This document shows positions 28,270 through 38,110 of a stretch of DNA of 64,000 bases, piece after piece. Location: positions 13,001,456-13,065,455 of the forward strand of contig CM043792.1 in assembly GCA_023974075.1 (NCBI GenBank), read 5' to 3'. Source of the stretch: Chaenocephalus aceratus (lineage: Eukaryota; Chordata; Actinopteri; Perciformes; Channichthyidae). The translations under genes and the position numbers were made by a program. A model generated the notes under the pieces. It searched no databases. It was not told the origin of the DNA and was given only the letters and a program-made list of their open reading frames with translations. Positions within the stretch are counted from its first letter, which is position 1. Every line of letters starts with the position of its first letter.

Positions 28270-28755
28270 TGTCACAATCTTAAGGAGAATCCAAATGCAG
28301 CACTCGAGAAACCAAGGAGAATTGGTAATATACTTTATTGGAGATTCCACTGGATCGGAGGAATACCAACCGGGCAGTATAACGCACCGGAGGACAGCGG
28401 GCAGAAGGTGAGTCAGGGACAGGCAGAGGGTCAGGGAGTAAGCGAGGTGGTCAGCGTGGATACAGGCAGGGTCAGATAACAGGCCAGGCAGGATAGTCGA
28501 GGGACAGGTAGGATCAGGAAACAGGCAGAGCAGGCAGGTCGGGGACAGGCAGGGTCGGAACCGGGTAGGCAATCTAGTGTTGAACGAGGGAGAGACAAGC
28601 ATGAGGCAAAGTACAAGTGTAAGGTGCGGGTTTAAATACTGGCAGAAGCTAATGGGTGCAGAAGAGAAAAAGAGTGAGTTAACGAGTGGGTGTGGAAAAC
28701 AGGTGGAGACAGGTGAATGGAAAACTACTGGTGAATGATGGAGCAGACTATGACA
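28270..28755 (-). repeat. 5' LTR of the Gypsy element
   Basis: Minus-strand start TGTCATAGTC and end TTGTGACA match the other LTR, with a handful of substitutions and three small indels. Gag begins 18 bases downstream, leaving an unusually short leader. Confidence 0.92.
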
Positions 28756-29138
28756 GTAAGACACAAGTCTTTTCTTTTTAGAAGGGCCAGGGCCCAGGGC
28801 CCAGAACCACATCCTCTCTCTCTTCTCCTCTTTCATTATCACCTCCTCCACCACCGGCAGCGCTCATTTTCCCACATGACTGAACAGGCTGACATGCCAC
28901 ACAAACAATGATGCCTGCCCTGTCAACTGAGCGGTCCTAGCGCCCTTCGCATACAGCACACAAACACACAGGCACGCAGCCAGACACACTGCATTGCGCG
29001 CAAACAGAAAAATATTTTTTATTTTCCCCTTTACACTGGAGTCGGGGACAAACAAAGTCCCGTACGGGACACGCCCCTTTTGGCTCAAATACGGGGCGTC
29101 CCGGCTAATATGGGACGGTTGGCAACCCTACCTACAGC

Positions 29139-29638
29139 TCCTAAAATAGGCTACAGCCGTTGTGTATTTTATTATGTGAAGCACTAAATGGTTTTAGAAA
29201 AATGTCGATTCTTTGTAGATATCTACTAAACTAAAGCAAATAAAAAGAGTAGGCTTGTTATACTGAGTGATATATATTATACACACTGCTCTGCTTTCTG
29301 CACGGACCTCACAGCTGTTCTCACTGTAAACATCGCGTCGCGATGAGAGCAGTTAATAAAACTAGAAAATGCATTTCCTGCAGAAAATGCGTGCGAATGC
29401 TGTAAACTGTGAACATTTATGGCTGAATTTAGCTGAAAATGCAGAAAAAGCTGAATGTGTTATTAGCTGAATGGTAGCTGCTTTTAGCTACAAAAATGCA
29501 GAAAAAGCTTAATATTTCAAAGAAAAGGTTTAAAAAAAGGTATAAACAACAACAAGTATAGCCTTGATGTCCTGAAATAGCTGAATAATATAATAGTTGA
29601 ATGGTTTCTGCAGCTGAAAATAGGCTGAAGGAGTTAAA
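29139..29638. repeat. Dispersed A-rich repeat fragment
   Basis: The text around 29460-29638 (GCTGAAT, GCAGAAAAAGC, TTGAATGGTTTCTGCAGCTG, GAAGGAGTTAAATA) recurs at 39400-39545 and 42550-42990 in the same orientation. No coding content. The family was not identified. Confidence 0.6.
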
Positions 29639-29690
29639 TACGTGTAATAACTACGTTGGTCCACAACCTAGGACGTAGTATTTCTACGAA

Positions 29691-30314
29691 GAAAGAACTA
29701 AACATGGAGAAGCAGCATTCAGTTATTATGCTCCAAATATCTGGAACAAACTCCCAGAAACCTGCAGGTCCGCTGCAACTCTTACTACTTTTAAATCCAG
29801 GCTGAAGACTTTTCTTTTTGTCGCTGCTTTTAATTGAACTTTTCATATCTTAAACTGCACTGTAACTTTTATCCATGTACTTTTTCTTGTAATGTTTAAA
29901 CGTAATTAAACTCCATGACATGTATGTGAGGGACTGCTCGAAAGAGATATTTGGAATATCTGGCATCGACGGATGAAAAATAGTGTTTTGGTAACACGGA
30001 GTGTTTTAAATTAAATTAAATATATGGAAAATATTCATATTTTAGACTGCACTGTAACTTTTATCCATGTATTTTTCCTTAATGTTTATTTTATTAGCAC
30101 TGTAACTTTTATCCATGTACTTTTTCTTGTAATGTTTAATTGAACTATTCATATTTTAGACTGCACTGTAACTTTTATCCATGTATTTTTCCTTAATGTT
30201 TATTTTATTAGCTTTTCTTTTTTAATGCTTAATGTCTTTCATTTCTTTTTTGTAAAGCACTTTGAATTACCCTGTGTCGAAAAGTGCTATATAAATAAAC
30301 TTGCCTTGCCTTGC
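29691..30314 (+). mobile_element. L2-like LINE 3' end
   Basis: A degraded frame encodes the ending typical of this LINE group: AFSYYAPNIWNKLP then a FKSRLKTFLF block. It is followed by a 3' UTR with two or three tandem copies of a GCACTGTAACTTTTATCCATG unit. It ends GTGCTATATAAATAAA plus a (CTTGC)n tail. The 7-bp duplication CTACGAA flanks it (29684-29690 and 30315-30321), and the empty site survives in the opposite arm of element B. The element is strongly 5' truncated. Confidence 0.8.
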
Positions 30315-31018
30315 CTACGAAAACGCCTCTGAAATTGTAAAATGCCTACGTTTTTTTCACCATTCATTCCAATGGCTGGCGTCTATGTCACGTGATCTTC
30401 ACATTTCTCCCTGCAGAAAAAAAAACCATGGCCGACATTCGTTTTATTCTCGGTGGAAAATGCCTATTTTAAGGTTAGTTTGGCCATTAAAATGCCCTTT
30501 GATGTCATTTGATGCGAGAAATATGAGTTGTTATTTCAGATTATATGTGCAGTGGATGTACATGATCTTTAGTTTGCTAGTTATTACGAAGATTACTTCA
30601 AGAAATGGTGTCTATACAACGTTTTCATTGTTACCAAGGTGGTTGCTAGGGACGCTGCTATCGATATTATTTCTGTTATGTTGGGTAAAATGGTGTTATC
30701 TTTATTGCTACCCCCCTTCCCCGTCAATGTATAGTGTTGGTCCACAGTGCAAACGTATTAGTTTATAACAAAATCCGCATCGAAAATTGTGGCATAGATG
30801 GGAGTCGGAGGCGGGGTATCAAAGGTACAAGCTAGACTTTTATTTAGCATCTCAAAACACATGTAAACAGCTTCATGCCCGGGAAGCGACGACCAGCGGA
30901 GACAGGAAGTCCGGCTCACTAAAATGTCCGTGCAGAACAATACCCTAACCCATAGATCCGTGGGTGAATAATGTCAATCACCACAATAGATACGTTATTT
31001 TCCCCTGTGCAATTCTCC

Positions 31019-32538
31019 ATTTACTCAACAATAACACATAATTATCCTTGTGTTTATTTATTTGTTTGATTAATAAACACAAGTTGGAGTCCGTCAGGAC
31101 CGAGGGTCGGAGCAGCTCATTTGCTTTACAGAATATTACACCCGGAAGTAAGTATTCTCTCCGCTTCGCTTGACAAACCCCGTGATAGTCCTCAAGCTCT
31201 GTGATTGGAGAGTGTGCAGAGCGTCGAACAGCACTTGAAATGGGATGGAACCACGGCAGACTGTCCAAAACTGGATTTGAACGGGTCCACCGCTTTAGGG
31301 GGATAGGAAACACTCAAATTTAAAACATATAATTAATAAATGGGTGGAAATTGCTTGTGCCCATAATGGGCAGCATTAATATATACCCACACGACAGCTA
31401 AGGTCAGAAGAGCTTTATTTAACAGCTGGTCTTATGTCTGTGACCCCTCCTGTTTTTCATTGATGAGCCTGAAACATGCACTTGTCAAGGTTCAGAGGCA
31501 CATTGTGCAAATATGGCAGTAGCCATCGATCATCTTAAGATAAGATATACTTTATTGATCCCAAGTTGGAAACATTTGCGTTACATCCGCATGTGTATAG
31601 TTGTAAATATGCAGTGGTGTTTATTTGTAAATCATTTAGTATAATCACACAAATTATGTGTTTTATATTTAATAATTCTGTGTTCTTTATTTATTGATTG
31701 TTCAATACCTGACAAGGTCGGAGATGAAAAACTTTGGTCACAGGTTCCTCAACAGTGCATCACAAGACATCTTTCAATATGTGTACCTCCACCATTAAAT
31801 TGTCATATTCTGCACATTTCTTATACTATCTACATACATCTTATAAGAGTATAATACATATGTATAATATCAGTTAAAATAAGTGCTTCAACATAGTTAA
31901 CATTGCTGGAGGTATGCACAAATATTGATAGATGTCTTGTAATGCACTATTGAGGAACCTGCGACCCAAGTTTTTCATTCAGTGCAGAACTACACCATAG
32001 TTGTGTAGGCCTATATGATATGTCAATAAACCTTAGAAAATCTTGAAATCTTGAAAGGGATATGCAAAATAGTCATTATATACAGTCTTTACTTAACTAT
32101 TAGTAGAGAATAACGAGTAATGAACATACTATATAGGGATTCTATTAATATCTAATAATACAAATAATGAAATTCAATAACATGCTTTAACCACTAGGTG
32201 TCCCTTTATATCAGCTGTGCACCTTTATGGTGTAAATACAGCCTATCTACCAATTGGATCAAATATAAAAGTCCACCGAATTAGTGTTGATACTGCAAGG
32301 AGACGCATTGTGTGAAAAGAAATGTAAGATGTTGTTTAATTGTTGATATATTTATGATCCACGTCACGTTTCCAGTGTTGGCGGCAGTTCCTCATGTTTG
32401 TCTAGAAGTCTTCTCATCAGTTCTCTATAAATACCGAACTACGACAGATATGTAATATTTAATGCAGCCGAACCGTGTATTACAATGCCGTTATGTGATG
32501 ACTTTCAAAGAGAAAAGCAAGTACACTCGGAATAAAGT
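31019..32538. other. Interior of element B, non-coding
   Basis: Matches the interior of element A (18045-19960) in reverse orientation and that of element C in the same orientation, for example TATATACCCACACGACAGCT and GCAGCCGAACCGTGTATTACA. No open frame of interest. Confidence 0.7.
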
Positions 32539-32575
32539 GTTCTCATTCATAACACTCCGTTCGATGTCTCACTAT

Positions 32576-32730
32576 GTGATGCGCCTCATCGCGGAGCAAA
32601 CAGAAGCATCAATCTCATTACGCCAATCCTGATTGGCTGGTGATCTTGACGTCAACGTCAGGGGAAATCACCCCCTATAAGTAGCCTGCGCCACGACGCA
32701 TGCGTCATTCAAACACCTCTTCTCGCTTCA
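32576..32730. repeat. DIRS copy 1 left inverted terminal repeat
   Basis: From GATGCGCCTCATCGCGG to ACACCTCTTCTCGCTTCAG, inverted at the right end. It contains CCCCTATAAGTAGCC, a TATA-like element placed to drive transcription into the element. Confidence 0.85.
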
Positions 32731-32983
32731 GAGCACTTCTCTAACGGTAGCCGGGCTAGCTTAACAGTCCACAGACTGAACCATAAGCTACTTTCGGTCG
32801 ACGGGCGTTAGCCGGCTACCCTATTCTCTCACAGAGGAGTATTATAGTCAACCTCGCCGTTCTTCCTCTGGAGTAAGGTAAGGTTTTGACTTCAAGTTAG
32901 CAACACACCAGTCGCTAACTTGTGTTTTTTTCCCCTCACTACCGACACCACGGTAGCGAGGACACTTTTTTCTTCTCTCTTCC

Positions 32984-33817
32984 ATGGAGGAGAAAAGGAT
33001 TACAGGAATATTACCATACCAGGTAATATCCTTGAGAGAAAAAGACCCACGCTGTCCTTTTTTCCCCCGGATTAAAGACAGATCGGTAAACACTTTTTTC
33101 TCGAACGTACCCGTCATGAGCGGACCCTCTCCACGCCTCACGGCGAACGAGATGGATGCCTCTCTCCCTCACACCAGAGGAGTCAGGAACTCGGAGGCTC
33201 GGCGCTGCGGTTGCGGGTTGAAAGTGTCAGGCACAGACTCACACCAGATCTGTTCGTCCTGCCTCGGGCTGGAACACGCCCAGGAGGCCATCGACAACCC
33301 CGGCTCGTGCGGACATTGTGCCCGCCTCACCGTGAAGAGCCTCCACCGAAGGTTAGCGCAACAAGCTAGCCTGTCGGGACAGGATCCCCTCATGTCCACT
33401 GATTGGCCAGCTGGCAATCAAGACACGGGGGCGGAGTCCCTCACCTTCACGGCCTGGGGCTCATCAACTGTGGCAGCCGCGGAACCGGGTTCCCGCGCCA
33501 TATCAGGCCGGGACCCGGTGGCGGCAAAGGACGCGAGAACGGGACCCCACGCTATACCAAGCTGGGGCTCCCGGCTGGACCTCACCATGGTTTCACCCGC
33601 GGAGGATGTCCTAGAATTGGATTACATGGAGGACGAAGAGGATGCCTCTGAGTTCCTCCTGTCTGATTCGGACGAGCAAGAAGACGACGTCTTTGTGTCA
33701 CCAGCTCAGGCTGCAAAGCCGGGAGCGATGGCTGCTCTCTCGGCGATAGCACACCAGCTTCGCCCTGTCTCAGTATGGACCTACAAGCCGTGTGTCAGCG
33801 CGCTGCGGCCAGACTAG
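32984..33817 (+). pseudogene. DIRS gag-like protein, copy 1, truncated
   Basis: The 277-codon frame starts at 32984. It encodes a cysteine-rich module CGCGLKVSG...CSSCLGLEH...CGHC near residues 75-115, then an acidic LDYMEDEEDASEFLLSDSDEQEDD block that matches the copy 2 protein. It goes out of frame near 33738 relative to copy 2 (one base fewer in the CTCTCGGCGA run) and stops at 33817. About 850 bp encoding the rest of gag, present in copy 2 at roughly 51830-52683, are deleted here. The cysteine module probably binds zinc and nucleic acid. Confidence 0.75.
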
Positions 33818-33818
33818 A

Positions 33819-35670
33819 CAAGTTGGCCGAGAAAATCTCCGGTTCCGGCTGCAGCTCAGGCTCAGCCAACCCAGAATTTCGGCAAGCAGTCGAGGAAGAA
33901 GAAGCGAGCGGCGTGACAGCCCCTCCTTCTCCCCTCCGTGAATGTGTTCCCGCCGCCTCGAGAGATGCCTAAACGCCATCCTCAAGTCCGCACAAACACA
34001 TGTCACACGTTGGTCTGTCATTAAACATTTGCCGCTTACGCATCCAGGCCGAGGGCCGAGGGCGCAGCTCAAAAAAATGAATAGAAAATCAATAAAACCA
34101 ATAAGCAGCCCGCCAATTTTCTCCCCTTTTGAGAGCAGCAACGGCATCTCTCAAAAGGCGGATTATTGACGGGTCTGTGAAGGCACCACCGCCACGCGCA
34201 GTGCCGGCTGGAGCTGTAAGCGTGACATCTCAGCTGGATCTAAGGAGCATGCAGCAGGAGATACTCACGACACCCAAGCTGCCTCGAACTCTGCTCGGTT
34301 TAAAACACCGAAGACGCAGAGGTCGCAGCTCATCCCGAGTCCCCAGCCCAGGCTGGAGACAAGGGCAAGTTGGCCGAGAAAATCTCCGGTTCTGGCTGCA
34401 GCTCAGGCTCAGCCAACCCAGAATTTCGGCCAGCAGTCGAGGAAGAAGAAGCGAGCGGCGTGACAGCCCCTCCTTCTCCCCTCCGTGAATGTGTTCCCGC
34501 CGCCTCGAGAGATGCCTAAACGCCATCCTCAAGTCCGCACAAACACATGTCACACGTTGGTTGATTCCTCTGTCATTAAACATTTGCCGCTGACGCATCC
34601 AGGCCGAGGGCCGAGGGCGCAGCTCAAAAAAATGAATAGAAAATCAATAAAACCAATAAGCAGCCCGCCAATTTTCTCCCCTTTTGAGAGCAGCTACGGC
34701 ATCTCTCAAAAGGCGGATTATTGACGGGTCTGTGAAGGCACCACCGCCACGCGCAGTGCCGGCTGGAGCTGTAAAGGCACCACCGTCACAAGCATGCGCA
34801 GTGCCGGCTGGAGCCGTAAGCGTGACATCTCAGCTGGCTCTAAGGAGCATGCAACAGGAGATACTCACGACACCCAAGCTGCCTCGAACCCTGCTCGGTT
34901 TAAAACACCAAAGACGCAGAGGGCGCAGCCCATCCCGAGTCCCCAGCCCAGGCTGGAGACAAGGGCAAGTTGGCCGAGGAAATCTCCGGTTCCGGCTGCA
35001 GCTCAGGCTCAGCCAACCCAGAATTTCGGCCAGCAGTCGAGGAAGAAGAAGCGAGCGGCATGACAGCCCCTCCTTCTCCCCTCTGTGAATGTGTTCCCGC
35101 CGCCTCGAGAGATGCCTCAACGTCATCCTCAAGTCCGCATGAAACACATGTCACATCTTTCTTGTCTGAATAAACCATTTTCCGCTGACGCATCCAGGCT
35201 CCGGCCAAGGGCGCAGCTCAAAAAAAAAATGAAAAGAAAGACAATAAACAGTCCGTTAACTATAAATCCCCTTCTGAGAGCAGCTACGGCCTCTCTCAAA
35301 AGGCGGATAATAAACGGGTCTGTGAAGGCACCACCGTCACGCACATGCGCAGTGCCGGCAAGAGCTGTAATGGACAGCCCGCCAATTCTTCCCCTTTGGA
35401 GAGCAGCTACGGCACCTCTCAAAGGACGGATTATTGACGGGTCCGTGAAGCCACCGCCACACACATGCGCAGTGCCGGCCGGGGCTTTAAGGGCACCACC
35501 GGCACGCGCAGGCGCAGTGCCGACTGGAGCCGTGAGGGCACCACCGGTACACACATGCGCAGTACCGGCTGGAGCTGTAAAGGCACCTCCGTCACGCACA
35601 TGCGCAGTGCCGGTCGGAGCCATAAGAGTGACATCCCAGCTGGCTCTAAGGAGCATACAGCAGGAGATAC
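33819..35670 (+). repeat. Three tandem copies of a 0.55-0.6 kb DIRS segment
   Basis: Units start with CAAGTTGGCCGAG at 33819, 34366 and 34966, giving periods of 547 and 600 bp. The third unit is extended and joins the RNase H region. Each holds the gag C-terminus, the GGCTCAGCCAACCCAGAATTT block, the TCAAAAGGCGGAT block and one or more GCACCACCG repeats. Copy 2 has only one such unit. Confidence 0.88.
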
Positions 35671-36050
35671 TCACGATGTCTGCCTGGGCTTCTCAAAACA
35701 GTTATAATGTATCTGTTTTCACAAACCCAGAGAGAGTCAACCCACATTCTGGAGAGAGAGGTTCTCTCTCTCCTAGAAAGAAGGGTTTTATCTATAAAGC
35801 CCACCGAGCGGAGTCAGATTACGGAGGAAAATGTCCTCGTAAAGCACCCGCTCAACATGGGCCTCATAATAAAACTAAACCCCGAACGCCACGGCTTACG
35901 GAGAGTTTTGGTGATTATGAAATGCGTAGTGGCATTACACCCGACTTTTCCAGTGCGGGACGCGCCTACGGGTGCAGTCCTTTCACGGAAGGTGGTCACC
36001 ACGGACACAGGTCAGACGGGCTGACGGGATTTACGAAGGTCGCCCGGTGA
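35085..36050 (+). pseudogene. DIRS linker frame, copy 1 (equivalent to the first part of the copy 2 long frame)
   Basis: This 321-codon frame includes the 15-residue repeats and then SAWASQNSYN...ESFGDYEMRSG. It corresponds to residues of the copy 2 918-codon frame upstream of the recombinase. It ends near 36050, where copy 1 has two bases fewer than copy 2 in the CTGACGGGATTT stretch, so copy 1 loses the fusion to the recombinase. No known domain is seen in this frame. Confidence 0.55.
35447..35626 (+). repeat. 45-bp coding minisatellite in DIRS copy 1
   Basis: Four head-to-tail 45-bp units encode a 15-residue repeat of the form APPxxTCAVPAGAVR, for example RAPPARAGAVPTGAV. It is in frame with the 35085-36050 open frame. 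Copy 2 carries three units. Confidence 0.85.
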
Positions 36051-36448
36051 GAGGTCTCTAGAACAGAGACTTCCAGCGGGCACGCGTAAATTACCCGGAG
36101 CTTTTAGCGGTGTTCCCCACCCAAAAATGCTTCCTGCCTTCTCTCAGAGGACTTCATGTCCCCGTGAGGACAGACAACACGATATCGTGTATGAACCGCC
36201 AGGGGAGATTGCGTTGTCTCCAGTCATACACACTGGCACACAAACTGATCCCTTGGAGCGGCAGACGTCTCCTCTCTCTGAGAACGACACAAGTACCGGG
36301 TGTTATGCACCTAGGGACAGAATTACTGTCAAAGGGTGCACCACTCTATGCAGACTGGACTCCTCATCCAAGGATCGGGAGTCCGCTGTCGGTGCGTTAC
36401 GGCGGAGCCACGTTAAGTCTGTTCGCAAAGGGAGAAAATGCTCAATGA
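35975..36448 (+). pseudogene. DIRS RNase H remnant (alternate frame), copy 1
   Basis: Read in the frame of 36110-36448, the sequence shows RKVVTTD, IYEGRPVRG, the NYPELLAVF block, then LRGLHVPVRTDN, NRQGRLR, LAHKLI and VPGVMHLG. This is the order of RNase H of DIRS-type elements. A TAG within the RPVRGL region and frameshifts make it non-functional. No reverse transcriptase palm with its catalytic Asp pair is found upstream. Confidence 0.75.
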
Positions 36449-37809
36449 CAGCTGTTCTCTTTAATGCACGATTTAAACGCACCGTTAGGCGGGGACGCAC
36501 TCGTACACGATTGACCTCCGGGTCCTCTGTACACGTTCCCACCCCTGGTTCTGTTACCCTTAACTCCGGCCAGAGTGAAAGAGCAACGCCACACACTTAC
36601 TCTGATGTTTCCACCCTAGCCCGCAATGTACGGGCTGGCGGAGATATATCAGCTGTTGTGCGGGCAGCCGTGGCAGCCCCCACCACGCAGGGACAGATTG
36701 TCTCAGGCGGGGAGGGCGATCCTTCACCCACGCCCAGAGCACGGGGCACTATGGGCCTGACCCGTGAGTGGTACAATCTGAATACAGTGGGACTCCCTCA
36801 GAAGGTGATAAACACTATTCAGAGTGCGAGAGCTTCCTCCACCAGGTCTCTTTACGACTGTAAGTGGAGGGTGTTTGAGGAGTGGTGCCTTCAAGAAGGG
36901 CACATCTCTTTTCAATGTCCTGTCGGGGTGATTTTATCATTCCTACAGGACTTGATCGATAAACACAGAGCTTTCTCCACGATCAAGGTGTACCTGGCTG
37001 CTATTGCTGCATGCCATGTGGGCTTTGAGGGTAAAACGGCTAGCCAACATCCTTTGGTTTGCCGTTTTATGAAGGGAGCGCGCAGGCTCCTCCCTGTCTC
37101 CAGGTCACTGGTGCCCTTATGGGACCTGGCAGTGGTTTTAAATGGGCTCAGAATGACCCCATTTGAACCCCTGGAAGGAGCTGACATGAAACATCTGTCA
37201 CTCAAGACAGTGCTGTTACTGGCCCTGGCATCCGCTAAACGGGTCAGTGATATCCATGCACTCTCTGTACATCCCTCATGCACTCAGTTCGCCCCAGGGC
37301 AAACGAGAGTGTTGTTGAAACCCAACCCTACCTTTACACCAAAGGTGGTTAGTTCGTGTACCCCGATTGACATTGAGGCATTTCCTCCGCAGCTGGTTTC
37401 CTCCGGGGAGCAGCAGCAGGATCTATTGTGTCCAGTCAGGGCTTTACACACATATATGGACAGATCAAAAGAGCTTCGTCTTAATGACCAACTCTTCGTG
37501 TCCTGGGCTAAACCTCACAAGGGTAAGCCTGTTACTAAGCAACGACTATCCCACTGGATCGTGGAGGCGATTGCTTTGGCCTATACGAGTCAGAATCTGC
37601 AAGCACCTTCGGGTCTGCGGGCTCACTCGACTCGGAGCCTGGCTACATCCTGGGCTTTGTTCAAGGGTGTTTCCATCCAGGATATCTGTGCAGCGGCAAG
37701 CTGGTCTTCGCCGCTCACTTTTGTCCGCTTTTACAGGCTAGACGTCTCCGCTCCAAGCGTGGCCCGAGCAGTGCTGGGCACCTTGTTGAGTCGGGACTCC
37801 ACCTGTTAA
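36127..37809 (+). CDS. DIRS tyrosine recombinase, copy 1
   Basis: The 560-codon frame ends at TAA 37807-37809. Residues from about 210 (GLTREWYNL) form the recombinase: a core-binding region (SLYDCKWRVFEEWC) and a catalytic domain with Arg 372 in ASAKRVSDIHAL, His 500 and Arg 503 in LRAHSTR, and nucleophile Tyr 536 in TFVRFYRLD. All expected catalytic residues are present. The enzyme would integrate a circular DNA intermediate by strand exchange, which explains the absence of a long target duplication. The first 200 codons overlap the RNase H remnant in another frame and have no recognised domain. The real start is unknown. Confidence 0.88.
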   Translation: MLPAFSQRTSCPREDRQHDIVYEPPGEIALSPVIHTGTQTDPLERQTSPLSENDTSTGCYAPRDRITVKGCTTLCRLDSSSKDRESAVGALRRSHVKSVRKGRKCSMTAVLFNARFKRTVRRGRTRTRLTSGSSVHVPTPGSVTLNSGQSERATPHTYSDVSTLARNVRAGGDISAVVRAAVAAPTTQGQIVSGGEGDPSPTPRARGTMGLTREWYNLNTVGLPQKVINTIQSARASSTRSLYDCKWRVFEEWCLQEGHISFQCPVGVILSFLQDLIDKHRAFSTIKVYLAAIAACHVGFEGKTASQHPLVCRFMKGARRLLPVSRSLVPLWDLAVVLNGLRMTPFEPLEGADMKHLSLKTVLLLALASAKRVSDIHALSVHPSCTQFAPGQTRVLLKPNPTFTPKVVSSCTPIDIEAFPPQLVSSGEQQQDLLCPVRALHTYMDRSKELRLNDQLFVSWAKPHKGKPVTKQRLSHWIVEAIALAYTSQNLQAPSGLRAHSTRSLATSWALFKGVSIQDICAAASWSSPLTFVRFYRLDVSAPSVARAVLGTLLSRDSTC

Positions 37810-37870
37810 ATTCTGGTTGATCGGTGATCTTTGAGATAAGCTCGTCTGGCAATACGGGAGCTACAATATC

Positions 37871-37964
37871 CCATAGTGAGACATCGAACGGAGTGTTATG
37901 AATGAGAACTATAGGTTACTTACGTAACCCCAGCTCAGATTAAAATGAAGTGAGATGTCTCACC
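37871..37964. promoter_or_regulatory. DIRS internal complementary region, copy 1
   Basis: The first half (37871-37909) is the reverse complement of the left end, GTTCTCATTCATAACACTCC and onward. The second half (37910-37964) is the reverse complement of the right end ending GGTTACGTAAGTAACC. They abut at AAC/TATA, so the region spells the joined right-left termini with a single GTT. In DIRS replication this region templates end completion and circle formation. Confidence 0.88.
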
Positions 37965-37986
37965 AGATGGCCCTCCTTGCTATGGT

Positions 37987-38110
37987 GAAGTGAGAAGAGG
38001 TGCTTATTTTGAATGACGCATGCGTCGTGGCGCAGGCTACTTATAGGGGGTGATTTCCCCTGACGTTGACGTCAAGATCACCAGCCAATCAGCGATGAGG
38101 CGCATCCCAT
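37987..38110. repeat. DIRS copy 1 right inverted terminal repeat
   Basis: Inverse of the left repeat from CTTCAG...GAATGACGCATGCGTC to GCGATGAGGCGCATC. It lacks about 36 bp (the block with GGCGTAATGAGATTGATGC) that copy 2 retains at 55846-55882. Confidence 0.85.

Larger units (their letters stand above)
22128..28755 (-). mobile_element. Ty3/Gypsy chromodomain LTR retrotransposon, full length but disabled
   Basis: Two LTRs in direct orientation (22128-22614 and 28270-28755) flank gag, protease, reverse transcriptase, RNase H, integrase and chromodomain, all on the minus strand. The order PR-RT-RH-IN and a chromodomain after integrase define a chromovirus of the Ty3/Gypsy group. A 5-bp duplication GTAAG (22123-22127 and 28756-28760) marks the insertion. 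By eye the LTRs differ at about seven bases plus three small indels, so the insertion is fairly young. The coding region nevertheless has at least two frameshifts, one stop and one inserted element. Confidence 0.93.
21472..29130. mobile_element. hAT-type element, non-autonomous, host of the Gypsy insertion
   Basis: The terminal inverted repeats are TAGGGTTGCCAAC (21472-21484) and GTTGGCAACCCTA (29118-29130). An 8-bp target duplication CCTACAGC is at 21464-21471 and 29131-29138. Eight-base duplications and TAGGG-type ends are characteristic of hAT elements. Removing the nested LTR retrotransposon and one GTAAG leaves about 1 kb with no transposase, so this copy is non-autonomous. Confidence 0.85.

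Noticed and set aside
33819..35670. Array of repeats that could be taken for a CRISPR-like array
   Set aside because: The genome is eukaryotic, units are 0.55-0.6 kb direct duplications of retroelement coding sequence, and there are no short repeats with unique spacers.
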